A DNA stretch of 64,000 nt from Bacteroidota bacterium (lineage in GTDB: Bacteria > Bacteroidota > Bacteroidia > Chitinophagales > Chitinophagaceae), in NCBI GenBank assembly GCA_026391195.1, contig JAPLEI010000100.1, positions 1-64,000 of the forward strand, read 5' to 3'. Below, piece after piece: positions 50,682-60,326 of this stretch. The notes beneath the pieces are model-generated. The model saw only the letters and a program-made list of their open reading frames with translations, did no database searches and was not told where the DNA came from. The position numbers and the translations under genes were made by a program. Every line of letters begins with the position of its first letter. The stretch's first letter is position 1.

Positions 50682-51077
50682 CTACTTAAATCCTAGCTCC
50701 CGCAACCTTTTATAGCGCAAGGTGTCGGCAGAACCCCTTTCTGTAATTAACCGGATCAACTTGCCGGAAGGACAAGTACACGACAAACAACTGGACAGCT
50801 GAGTACTATCCTTTATTATCATAAATCGGCTGGTTTGGTCCAATAAGCTAAGCGAATCAAGATACCGATATGCCATCAGTGCAGTACTTGAATCAGTTTT
50901 ACCATACCCCCAAACATCGGCACATTGGGTTTGTTTGTATATCAATGAAGTATCATTGAATGGAGGAGAAGTGCAGCCACCATCGGGGCCAATACCAATC
51001 TTGTCACATGAAATCATACCAGTTAGTAAAATAAATACCGCAGATAGGGTAACTAACATAGACTTCCGCATAAGCAT
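50682..51077 (-). CDS. Hypothetical lipoprotein
   Basis: Lipobox GMISC following a hydrophobic leader; 131 aa. Confidence 0.6.
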   Translation of the reverse strand: MLMRKSMLVTLSAVFILLTGMISCDKIGIGPDGGCTSPPFNDTSLIYKQTQCADVWGYGKTDSSTALMAYRYLDSLSLLDQTSRFMIIKDSTQLSSCLSCTCPSGKLIRLITERGSADTLRYKRLRELGFK

Positions 51078-51140
51078 AATTTTAAAAATGAGACAGTTTT
51101 CGGATATCCAACTCCGTTTTTTCAGTCAATTTCGTATCTT

Positions 51141-53912
51141 TTGGCACGCTTTTACCCCATGACGCTGCCTGGCATTAAAAAAAAATACCTATTGTTAATC
51201 GGATTGCTATTATTGGTAGCATCCGCCTGGTATTTTTCTGATACGCCGGTAGACTATAATGCCGACATCAAACCCCTGTTGAATAAAAAATGTATTACCT
51301 GCCATGGTGGGGTTAAAAAGCAGGGGGGATTCAGTTTGCTGTTTCAAGAAGAAGCCCTCGCACCAGCCAAATCGGGTAAAAAAGCCATCGTTCCCTACCA
51401 CCCCGAAGAAAGTGAAATGATCCGCCGCCTCACCCTCTCCGATCCGGAAGAAAGGATGCCCTATCAGCACGAAGCCCTCACCCCCACAGAAGTTTCCTTG
51501 CTCAAACGCTGGATCAAACAAGGTGCCCCCTGGGGTAAACACTGGGCCTATGTGCCGGTGAAGGCACCCCAAATTCCCGTTATCAATCATTGGTACTCAC
51601 CCGGAAATGGCAACCGCTGGGCACAAAACCCCATCGACCATTATATTTGGCAATCCCTTCAAACACAAAACCTTTCCCCCTCACCCACTGCAGACAAAGC
51701 CACGCTTCTCCGAAGAGCTTCCCTCGACCTTACAGGTATGCTTCCTACTGAAACCCTTGCCAAAAAATTTCTCTCCAACAAACAACCCCTCGAATACGCT
51801 TCTCTGATTGATTCCCTGCTGGCATCTCCCCACTTCGGAGAAAAATGGGCCTCGGTTTGGATGGACCTAGCCCGCTATGCCGATACCAAAGGGTACGAAC
51901 GCGACGACAGACGCTCTATCTGGCGTTACCGCGACTGGTTAATTCAATCATTCAATAACAACAAGCCCTATAACGAATTTATTACAGAACAACTGGCCGG
52001 CGACCTGCTACCGAATCCATCCACCGATCAATTAATCGCAACCGCCTTCCATCGGAACACCCTTACCAATGATGAAGGAGGAACCGATAATGAAGAATTT
52101 AGAACCGCCGCAGTAATTGATCGTGTAAACACTACCTGGGAAACCTTAATGGGCACCACTTTTGCCTGCGTTCAATGCCATAGCCATCCCTATGATCCCT
52201 TTAAACACGAAGAATATTATCAGTTTCTGGCATTTTTCAATAATACCCGCGATGAAGATACTTATGCCGATTACCCGCTGCTGAGAGAGTTTCATGGGAA
52301 AGACAGTTTACATTTTAAAGAAGTAACCGCTTTTCTTCAACAAAATGCACCAAAAAGAGCCCATGAGATTGGCTTCTTTCTCGCTACCGGTCAACCCGCC
52401 CTAAACTCCATCGCCGCCGACCAATTGGTGAACAGCGCCCTAACCGATACAAAATGGTTGGTAATGCGCAACCACAGCGAAGCACGCATACCCAAAAGCC
52501 CTTTTGAAAATCATACCCAACTTGTATTCAATTATAAAACCTGGAAAGCCGGGGGTAAATTACAATTGAGATCCGATGCATCTAATGGTCCTCTTCTTGC
52601 TTCGATTCCGCTAACCAATACGGGCGGTAAATGGATGATACTTCAAATTAACCTGCCCACGCTGGCTGGCAACCACGACTGCTATCTACAATATAATAAT
52701 ACATCAACACGCGATCCATTAGAGACCGGCATTCAGTTCGACTGGTTCTTTTTTACTGACCCTTTTCCCGGAAAAGGTTTACCAGGATATGATAGTGCCT
52801 ATACCTATTATCAGCAACTGATGCAACCAAGTACAGCTACCTATACTCCTATTATGGTGGAGAATCCCGAAGGCTTTAGGCGCAACACCTATGTATTCGA
52901 AAGAGGCAATTGGCTGGTGAAAGGGAAGCAAGTAACCGCAGATATTCCTGCCTACCTGGGCAAACTTCCTGCAGGTGAAACCCGCAACCGATTGGCACTG
53001 GCCCGTTGGATAACCAGCGAAAACAATCCACTTACCGCCCGTGCACTCGTGAACCGAATATGGGAACAATTTTTTGGAAAGGGCCTCGTAGAAACCCTGG
53101 AAGATTTGGGTACCCAAGGCGCACAACCCACACACCCCGAATTGCTCGATTATCTTGCCTGGCAACTAGTACATACGTATCGGTGGGATATGAAAAAACT
53201 GATGCGCGAAATTTTACTGTCGGCCACCTACCAACAAAATAGCGCACCCACCAAAGAAACCCTTGCGAAAGACCCTACTAATAAATGGTATGCCCGCGGC
53301 CCGCGCATTCGCCTGAGTGCCGAGCAGGTGCGCGACCAGGCTTTGTGTGTGAGCAGCCAACTAAATACAAAAATGTTTGGTGCCGGCGTATTTCCGTATC
53401 AGCCCGAAGGTGTTTGGATGTCGCCATATAATGGGGCCACCTGGAAAATGAATGAAGATGGAGATCAATATCGAAGAGCAGTATATACCTATTGGAAAAG
53501 ATCATCCCCCTATCCTTCTCTCATAAATTTCGATGGACCTACCCATGAAGTTTGCACCGCCCGCAGAATCCGCACCAACACGCCGTTGCAATCACTTACC
53601 ACGTTAAACGATTCGGCATATGTAGATTTGTGTAGAGCCTTTGCTTTTGCAACCGTTGCCCTTCCAGCAAATTCGTTTGCCGAAAAAATGCAACTGGCTT
53701 ATCAAAAAGTTTTATTTGCACCCATACCATCTACTACATTAGCTGCTCTGCAAAAACTATATCAACAATCTGTTCAATACTATCAATCCCATCCAGAAAG
53801 TATCTCACTAATAACCGGCAATCAGGCTACCCATCAACAACCTGCAGATGCTGCTTGGATAGTAGTGATGAATGCGCTGATGAACTTGGATGAAGTACTA
53901 ACCAAAAATTAA
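51141..53912 (+). CDS. PSD1 / DUF1549-DUF1553 protein with planctomycete-type cytochrome c domain
   Basis: N-terminal TM anchor, CITCHGG heme motif, DUF1549-like 'NPIDHYIWQSL...LRRASLDLTGMLPT', second motif CVQCH, DUF1553 'NPLTARALVNRIWEQFFGKGLVETLEDLGTQG'. Confidence 0.93.
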   Translation: MARFYPMTLPGIKKKYLLLIGLLLLVASAWYFSDTPVDYNADIKPLLNKKCITCHGGVKKQGGFSLLFQEEALAPAKSGKKAIVPYHPEESEMIRRLTLSDPEERMPYQHEALTPTEVSLLKRWIKQGAPWGKHWAYVPVKAPQIPVINHWYSPGNGNRWAQNPIDHYIWQSLQTQNLSPSPTADKATLLRRASLDLTGMLPTETLAKKFLSNKQPLEYASLIDSLLASPHFGEKWASVWMDLARYADTKGYERDDRRSIWRYRDWLIQSFNNNKPYNEFITEQLAGDLLPNPSTDQLIATAFHRNTLTNDEGGTDNEEFRTAAVIDRVNTTWETLMGTTFACVQCHSHPYDPFKHEEYYQFLAFFNNTRDEDTYADYPLLREFHGKDSLHFKEVTAFLQQNAPKRAHEIGFFLATGQPALNSIAADQLVNSALTDTKWLVMRNHSEARIPKSPFENHTQLVFNYKTWKAGGKLQLRSDASNGPLLASIPLTNTGGKWMILQINLPTLAGNHDCYLQYNNTSTRDPLETGIQFDWFFFTDPFPGKGLPGYDSAYTYYQQLMQPSTATYTPIMVENPEGFRRNTYVFERGNWLVKGKQVTADIPAYLGKLPAGETRNRLALARWITSENNPLTARALVNRIWEQFFGKGLVETLEDLGTQGAQPTHPELLDYLAWQLVHTYRWDMKKLMREILLSATYQQNSAPTKETLAKDPTNKWYARGPRIRLSAEQVRDQALCVSSQLNTKMFGAGVFPYQPEGVWMSPYNGATWKMNEDGDQYRRAVYTYWKRSSPYPSLINFDGPTHEVCTARRIRTNTPLQSLTTLNDSAYVDLCRAFAFATVALPANSFAEKMQLAYQKVLFAPIPSTTLAALQKLYQQSVQYYQSHPESISLITGNQATHQQPADAAWIVVMNALMNLDEVLTKN

Positions 53913-53917
53913 ATCGC

Positions 53918-55417
53918 ATGCCTGCCCATCATAATAAACTTTTTGAAGAAGCTCAATTACAACAGGCAGCCTATATTACCCGCAGATTATTTTTTAAAGA
54001 TAGTCTGCTGGGGTTAGGAGGCCTGGCCCTGGGCTCGATGTTGGGAAGTTGTTCCGATTCGGTTTCACAGAATGGCATAATTGAGCGCGATCCCATTCAC
54101 CCCTTATTACCCAGAGCCCCTCATTTTGCGCCACGTGCTAAATCAGTCATCTACCTACACATGGCCGGCGCTCCTTCTCAACTAGAACTTTTCGATTATA
54201 AGCCCGATCTGATGAAACTGGATGGACAATCTTGTCCGCCCTCCTTACTGGAAGGAAAAAAGTTTGCATTCATACGCGGCGTACCCACCATGTTGGGGCC
54301 ACAGGCAAAGTTTGCACAAAGAGGCCAGAGCGGCGCCTGGGTTTCGGAACACTTGCCCCATTTTGCAGATGTAGCCGATGAAGTAAGTTTTTTAAAAGCC
54401 GTACAAACCGATCAGTTTAACCACGGTCCCGCACAAATGCTGATGCATACAGGTTCGGCTAGGGCGGGCAGACCTTCAATGGGTGCCTGGGCAACCTATG
54501 GACTGGGCAGTGAAAACAATAACTTACCTGGTTTTGTAGTACTCACTTCGGGGGGGCGTTTTCCAGATGCGGGTAAAAGTGTTTGGGGCAGTGGCTTTCT
54601 CCCTTCCGTTTATCAGGGAGTTCAATGCAGAAGTGAGGGCGACCCAGTACTTTTTTTACAAGACCCCGCCGGCATCAGTCGCGATTTGCGCAAAGCTTCT
54701 ATTGAAGCGATTAACCAATCCAATGCAGCCACCTATGCTACTTTTCAGGATCCGGAAATCATTTCGCGGATGGCACAATACGAACTGGCTTTTCGCATGC
54801 AAATGTCGGTGCCAGATGTAATGAATATTCAGGATGAACCCGCTTATATTCATGAACTCTATGGAAGTGACCCGGCAAAACCGAGCTTGGCCAATAATAT
54901 TCTACTCGCCCGCAAGCTGGTAGAAAAAGGAGTACGCTTTGTGCAATTGTACGACTGGGGCTGGGATACGCATGGAACCAGTGAAGACGGAGCGATTGAT
55001 TATGGACTGATTAATAAATGTAAAACCATGGACAAACCCGTGGCTGCTTTATTGTTAGATCTGAAGCAACGGGGATTACTGGAAGATACCCTGGTAGTAT
55101 GGGGAGGTGAATTCGGCAGAACACCAATGCAAGAGAACAGAGATGGCAAACAAAATCCATTTAAGGGAAGAGACCATCATACCGAAGCATTTACCATGTG
55201 GATGGCAGGAGGCGGCATTCAACGGGGAACCAGTTATGGAGAAACCGATGAGATAGGCTATAGTGCTGTTTCCGGAAAAACAAGTACCTATGATGTACAA
55301 GCTACTATGCTGCATCAGCTGGGTTTCGATCATGAGCGATTTACCTATCCATTTCAGGGACGATCTTTCCGACTTACCGATGTGCATGGAAAAGTAATAC
55401 AAGATATCATTGCATAA
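53918..55417 (+). CDS. DUF1501-family protein with Tat-like leader
   Basis: 'TRRLFFKDSLLGLGGLALGSMLGSCSD'; 'SVIYLHMAGAPSQLELFDYKPDLMKLDGQ', 'LVVWGGEFGRTPMQE'. Confidence 0.93.
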   Translation: MPAHHNKLFEEAQLQQAAYITRRLFFKDSLLGLGGLALGSMLGSCSDSVSQNGIIERDPIHPLLPRAPHFAPRAKSVIYLHMAGAPSQLELFDYKPDLMKLDGQSCPPSLLEGKKFAFIRGVPTMLGPQAKFAQRGQSGAWVSEHLPHFADVADEVSFLKAVQTDQFNHGPAQMLMHTGSARAGRPSMGAWATYGLGSENNNLPGFVVLTSGGRFPDAGKSVWGSGFLPSVYQGVQCRSEGDPVLFLQDPAGISRDLRKASIEAINQSNAATYATFQDPEIISRMAQYELAFRMQMSVPDVMNIQDEPAYIHELYGSDPAKPSLANNILLARKLVEKGVRFVQLYDWGWDTHGTSEDGAIDYGLINKCKTMDKPVAALLLDLKQRGLLEDTLVVWGGEFGRTPMQENRDGKQNPFKGRDHHTEAFTMWMAGGGIQRGTSYGETDEIGYSAVSGKTSTYDVQATMLHQLGFDHERFTYPFQGRSFRLTDVHGKVIQDIIA

Positions 55418-56366
55418 AATGCGAACCATGCCCATCAACCGAAGAAATTTTATAACCCTTTCAAGTGCCCTAGCTGCAGGCAGTTTTTTGCAGGCAGGGG
55501 CTAATCATCCTCAAAAAAATTGTATGCAAATACCCGCCGAATTTTCTCCCCTGATACTAGCCACCAACTGGGGCTTTGAAGGAAGTACCGATGCCTTTTG
55601 TGCCAAAGCCAAAGCAGCCGGATATGATGGCATTGAAGTATGGTGGCCAACTTCGGAAGCAAGTCAACAGGAACTTTTTCAGGCGCTGGAAAAATATCAG
55701 TTACAGGTGGGCTTTTTAACCGGCGGCAGCAGTTCGCAACCCGAAAAACATGTAGAGCAGTTTACGCAAATGATAAAAGGAGCAATGTTGCAAACCCGAA
55801 TTCGACCTTTGTATATCAATTGTCATTCCGGAAAAGATTATTTCACCCCGGCGCAAAATCTACCCTTTATCCAACTCACGCAACAACTCAGTGGGCAAAC
55901 CGGCATTCCCGTATATCACGAAACCCATCGGGGACGTATGTTATATTCCGCACCCATTACCCGCCAATACCTGGAACAACATCCTGATCTTAAACTAACG
56001 TTGGATATATCTCACTGGTGTAATGTGCATGAATCCTTATTGCAAGACCAAACCGAAACCATTCAACTGGCACTTAAAAGAACCGGACATATCCATGCCC
56101 GCATCGGTCATGCCGAGGGCCCGCAAGTAAACGATCCCAGAGCCCCCGAATGGAAACAGGCAGTAGATCAACACTTGCAATGGTGGGATACCGTGGTGCA
56201 ACAGGCAATTGCGGGAGGGGCTTCGCGGATGACCTTTCTCACTGAGTTTGGACCAGCAGATTATTTACCCACCTTACCCTATTCGAGACAGCCGGTGGCG
56301 AACCAGTGGGATATTAATGTATACATGATGCAATTGATTCGTAACCGCTATAGTGCTAAAAAATAA
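55410..56366 (+). CDS. TIM-barrel protein (sugar phosphate isomerase/epimerase-like) with Tat-like leader
   Basis: 'INRRNFITLSSALAAGSFLQAG'; 'AKAAGYDGIEVWWPT', 'VYHETHRGRMLYS', 'LKLTLDISHWCNVHE', 'FLTEFGP'. Confidence 0.85.
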   Translation: MHKMRTMPINRRNFITLSSALAAGSFLQAGANHPQKNCMQIPAEFSPLILATNWGFEGSTDAFCAKAKAAGYDGIEVWWPTSEASQQELFQALEKYQLQVGFLTGGSSSQPEKHVEQFTQMIKGAMLQTRIRPLYINCHSGKDYFTPAQNLPFIQLTQQLSGQTGIPVYHETHRGRMLYSAPITRQYLEQHPDLKLTLDISHWCNVHESLLQDQTETIQLALKRTGHIHARIGHAEGPQVNDPRAPEWKQAVDQHLQWWDTVVQQAIAGGASRMTFLTEFGPADYLPTLPYSRQPVANQWDINVYMMQLIRNRYSAKK

Positions 56367-57760
56367 TGGAGTCAATCGTTACAATACTCGGAAAGCTTCA
56401 CCCCTTATGGGTTCACTTGCCTGTAGGTGTTTTATTGCTCACGATTTTTTTTCAGTGGTTATCGAATAAAGAAAAATATGCCGGACTAATAGTGGCTATT
56501 CGGCCCGCTTATCTGGTGGGTATGGTAACAGCTGCTGCTGCCGTAGTAAGTGGATGGCTGTTGGCTGATAGCGGTACCTATTCGCAGGAAGCGGATATTT
56601 TATTTACGCACCGCTGGTTGGGTATTGGCGTTTTGCTGTTGAGTGCAGGCGGTTACTGGATGCAACCCCATGCTTCTCGTTTAGTACAAAATATTTGGGC
56701 AGGGGTGTTGTTGATGGTGGTAACAGCTGCAGGGCATTATGGGGGAACGCTTACGCATGGGGAAGGATATTTATGGACAGCTACGCCTGCGGCACCCACA
56801 CAAGTAATCGCACCCATCACCTCAGCGCAGGATGCAGCAGTGTATGCTCAGTTGGTGCAACCTGTTTTAAACAGTAAATGTGTGGGTTGCCATGGACCCA
56901 AAAAGCAAAAAGGAAAACTCCGTTTAGACGATAGCAGTTATCTGTTGAAGGGCGGCGAACATGGAGTAGTTTTTAAAATGGGCCTTGCTGCTGAAAGCGA
57001 ATTGTTCAAGCGCATCACGCTAGACCCCTTGGAAGAAAAACACATGCCTCCAAAAGGAAAGCCTGCTTTAACAGAACAGGAAATACAATTAATTACCTGG
57101 TGGATTAATAGTGGGGCGGGCTGGCATACAAAAGTAAAAGAGCTTGCCCAACCCGAACCCATTAAAAATTGGCTGAAAAGTTTAGAGAGTCCGATAAAAG
57201 AAAAGAGATCATTGATTCCGGAAATGCCAGTTGCGGCTGCGGCAGAAAAAATAATAGCATCGCTACAAGCTGCGGGTGTAGTGATTGTGCCGGTTGCAGC
57301 GAATAGTAATTATTTATCGGCAAGTATGATTAATATGCCGGCTGCCTCCGATTCAGTTATACAACTACTGCAACAACTGCAAGCCCAAATTATCTGGATG
57401 AAAGCAGACTATCTGCCCGCTACCGAGCAAATTGTAAATGCCATTAGTTCTTTGAGCAATCTCACCCGGTTAAGCTGGGCGCATGGTAAATTAACAGATA
57501 AGTACTTGCCTGCTTTCCGATCGCTCAGTCAATTACAATACCTGAACCTCTCGAATAATCCCATCAGTCGCGATGCCCTCTTTTCGCTACAATCGTTGCC
57601 TAAATTGCAGTCGCTGTATATATGGAACACCAAAATAGTAGGCAATGAAATAGCCGCTTTGGCTTCAGCGTTCCCCCACACACAATTGGATACTGGAAAC
57701 TATCGGCTGGCAATGATAGCGGCGGATACAATTCCGGTGAAAGCACCACCGGTAAAATAG
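56366..57760 (+). CDS. DUF2231-like membrane / planctomycete-type cytochrome c / LRR-like C-terminal protein
   Basis: N-terminal TM helices 'LGKLHPLWVHLPVGVLLLTIFFQW', CVGCHGPKKQKGKLRLDD, C-term 'LSQLQYLNLSNNPISRDALFSLQSLPKLQSLYIWNT'. Confidence 0.88.
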   Translation: MESIVTILGKLHPLWVHLPVGVLLLTIFFQWLSNKEKYAGLIVAIRPAYLVGMVTAAAAVVSGWLLADSGTYSQEADILFTHRWLGIGVLLLSAGGYWMQPHASRLVQNIWAGVLLMVVTAAGHYGGTLTHGEGYLWTATPAAPTQVIAPITSAQDAAVYAQLVQPVLNSKCVGCHGPKKQKGKLRLDDSSYLLKGGEHGVVFKMGLAAESELFKRITLDPLEEKHMPPKGKPALTEQEIQLITWWINSGAGWHTKVKELAQPEPIKNWLKSLESPIKEKRSLIPEMPVAAAAEKIIASLQAAGVVIVPVAANSNYLSASMINMPAASDSVIQLLQQLQAQIIWMKADYLPATEQIVNAISSLSNLTRLSWAHGKLTDKYLPAFRSLSQLQYLNLSNNPISRDALFSLQSLPKLQSLYIWNTKIVGNEIAALASAFPHTQLDTGNYRLAMIAADTIPVKAPPVK

Positions 57761-57899
57761 GTTTACATATAGTGTTTGGCTATTATCGGGAATTGAGAAA
57801 CGGACAAGTATTTATTACGTATTCCCCTTATATATGTGGTGAATAATTGCTTTATTCGCCGCAATAATGCGGAGAAAAAGAGCTATTTTTGCCGCATAA

Positions 57900-59009
57900 T
57901 TGATGCGTACGATGGCAAAATACATCTATCAATATGAAAACTGGACAACCTTTACATGGCAAGAGACGGACGTAAATCTACTACTTGGTGAGGTAAGACA
58001 TTTGCAAGGGAAGCTGCTTGGACAAATGAAAACGGTTGGATTTAACACGCAAGAGGAAGCCTCACTCAGAGCGCTCACCCTAGATGTTGTTAGCACCTCA
58101 GAAATAGAAGGGGAGAAATTAGATTACGCACAAGTTCGGTCGTCCATTGCCAGAAAATTGGGAATCAATATTGCCGGACTAGTTCCAAGCAATAGAAATG
58201 TGGAAGGTGTGGTAGAAATGATGCTGGATGCAACTCGGCAATTTCAGCAGCCGCTAACCAATAAACGGCTGTTTGCATGGCATGCTGCACTTTTCCCAAC
58301 CGGATATAGCGGAATGGTTAAAATTGAGACAGGCAGGTATCGCTCAGAAGAAATGCAAATCGTTTCGGGAGCAATGGGTAAAGAAAAAATACATTATGTT
58401 GCCCTGCCAGCTAAAGAAGTAAAGGCAGCAATGAACAAATTCCTGGTGTGGTTCAACAATAGTCAGCCCATAGATCCCGTAATCAAATCAGCCATTGCGC
58501 ATTTTTGGTTTATCATCATACACCCTTTTGATGATGGGAATGGCAGAATAGCAAGAGCACTGAGTGACCTCCTGCTTGCAAAGTCGGAAGCAACATCCGA
58601 AAGATACTACAGCATTTCCAGTCAAATACTGGCAGAGCGTAAACAGTACTATGCTGTTTTACAAAGCATGCAACATAGTTCGGGAGATATTAGTGAATGG
58701 ATAAACTGGTTTCTACATTGTTTGAAAAATGCATTGCTATCTTCAGAAAAAAGTTTACAAAATATTTGGAGAAAAGCTACATTTTGGCAAATACACGAAA
58801 CAACAGCATTAAATGATCGACAGCGATATATGCTCAATAAACTATTAGATGGATTGGAAGGGAAACTAAAATCATCTAATTGGGCGAAAATGACAAAATG
58901 TTCTTCCGACACTGCACTTCGCGATATAAAAGACCTGATTGAAAAAGGAATTTTACAACAAGAAAATGAAGGGGGTAGAAATACCAATTATGAATTGCGA
59001 GATTTTTAA
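57900..59009 (+). CDS. Fic-family protein with N-terminal DUF4172 and C-terminal winged helix; start likely 57903 or 57912
   Basis: Fic motif HPFDDGNGRIAR; N-terminal inhibitory motif TSEIEG ((S/T)xxxE(G/N)); C-term HTH-like. Confidence 0.93.
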   Translation: MMRTMAKYIYQYENWTTFTWQETDVNLLLGEVRHLQGKLLGQMKTVGFNTQEEASLRALTLDVVSTSEIEGEKLDYAQVRSSIARKLGINIAGLVPSNRNVEGVVEMMLDATRQFQQPLTNKRLFAWHAALFPTGYSGMVKIETGRYRSEEMQIVSGAMGKEKIHYVALPAKEVKAAMNKFLVWFNNSQPIDPVIKSAIAHFWFIIIHPFDDGNGRIARALSDLLLAKSEATSERYYSISSQILAERKQYYAVLQSMQHSSGDISEWINWFLHCLKNALLSSEKSLQNIWRKATFWQIHETTALNDRQRYMLNKLLDGLEGKLKSSNWAKMTKCSSDTALRDIKDLIEKGILQQENEGGRNTNYELRDF

Positions 59010-59045
59010 AACCCGGATAGATTCTGAAAAACATTGTAAAAAGGA

Positions 59046-60326
59046 CTACTCAACCCGATGCAACCCCTTATGGCCAAAGGCTTGGTGCAAGCGGCCTTTA
59101 TCAAACATCTTTTCATGATGCGAAATCACAATGGTAGCCACCCCATTACCGATAAAATTGGTTATCGCCCTGGCTTCCGACATAAATCGATCTACCCCTA
59201 ACAAAAGTGCCAATCCTTCTATCGGTATAACTTTTGTTGCGGTTAAAGTAGAGGCTAATATAATAAAGCCACTACCCGTAACACCGGCAGCCCCCTTGGA
59301 GGTAACCATCAATATACCAATGATGGTGATGATTTGAGAGAAATTCAGGTTGATATCAAATACCTGCGCCAGAAAAATCATGGCCATCGACAAATAAATA
59401 GAAGTACCATCCAGGTTAAATGAATAGCCGGCCGGCACCACCAAACCAACCACCGATTTATGGCATCCCATAGCTTCTAGTTTTTCCATCAGCGAAGGCA
59501 AACCCGCTTCGGAAGAGGAGGTTCCGAGCACAATCAGCAACTCATTTTTTATGTAGGCGAGAAAAGCAAGTATACTGATAGAATAATATTTGAGCAAACC
59601 TCCCAATATCAAAAAAATAAACAATGCCATGGTTAGATATACGCACAACATCAATTTACCCAAGGGCAGCAGGGAGGCAACTCCATATTTTCCGATGGTA
59701 AAAGCCATTCCGCCAAAAGCCCCCACCGGAGCGAGTTTCATAACCCAATGCAGTGCCTTAAACACATAAGAAGAGGCGATATAAAAGTAATGCAGCACTT
59801 GCTCTCTGCGCACACTGCGGCTGATAACAATACCCACCACAATGGCAATTAGTAAAACCTGAATGGTGCTATTGTCTTTAAAAAAATCTATCCACGAGAT
59901 GGAAGGATTGCCTGTTTTGTATTTAGAAATATCCGCAGCACCGGCCGCCTTAGTATTGATGCCCGCTCCAGGTTTAAAAATCCAGCCAACTGCCATGCCG
60001 ATTATCAAAGCAATGGTGGTTACTATCTCAAAATAGAGTAAGGCTTTTCCGCCAACCCTACCTACTTTTTTCAAATCACCCATTCCGGAAATACCGGTAA
60101 CGATGGTAATAAAAATAATAGGACCAATAAACCATTTTACCACCTGAATAAAATAGTCGCCCAGTGGCTTCATCTTTACGGCTGTTGCCGGACTAAAGTG
60201 CCCCAACAGTACACCGGCAGTAATGGCGAGTAATACCCAAAAGGTTAAATTGGTAATTAACTTCTTTATCATGTGCGGGGCATTACTGATTTTGTTTACG
60301 CTGAATTTGCTCAACCATTTCGGCAC
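59046..60326 (-). CDS. dctA: Dicarboxylate/amino acid:cation symporter (DAACS family); likely start near 60272
   Basis: 'SSSEAGLPSLMEKLEAMGCHKSVVGLVVPAGYSFNLDGTSIYLSMA' and multiple TM helices. Confidence 0.93.
   Translation of the reverse strand: MPKWLSKFSVNKISNAPHMIKKLITNLTFWVLLAITAGVLLGHFSPATAVKMKPLGDYFIQVVKWFIGPIIFITIVTGISGMGDLKKVGRVGGKALLYFEIVTTIALIIGMAVGWIFKPGAGINTKAAGAADISKYKTGNPSISWIDFFKDNSTIQVLLIAIVVGIVISRSVRREQVLHYFYIASSYVFKALHWVMKLAPVGAFGGMAFTIGKYGVASLLPLGKLMLCVYLTMALFIFLILGGLLKYYSISILAFLAYIKNELLIVLGTSSSEAGLPSLMEKLEAMGCHKSVVGLVVPAGYSFNLDGTSIYLSMAMIFLAQVFDINLNFSQIITIIGILMVTSKGAAGVTGSGFIILASTLTATKVIPIEGLALLLGVDRFMSEARAITNFIGNGVATIVISHHEKMFDKGRLHQAFGHKGLHRVE

Noticed and set aside
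51210-51590. 126-aa minus-strand ORF inside the PSD1 gene
   Set aside because: Antisense shadow of a strongly supported CDS.
52779-53165. 128-aa minus-strand ORF inside the PSD1 gene
   Set aside because: Antisense shadow of a strongly supported CDS.
60283-60326. Apparent overlap of the symporter and SGNH genes
   Set aside because: The symporter more plausibly starts at MIKKLITNLTFW, near 60272.
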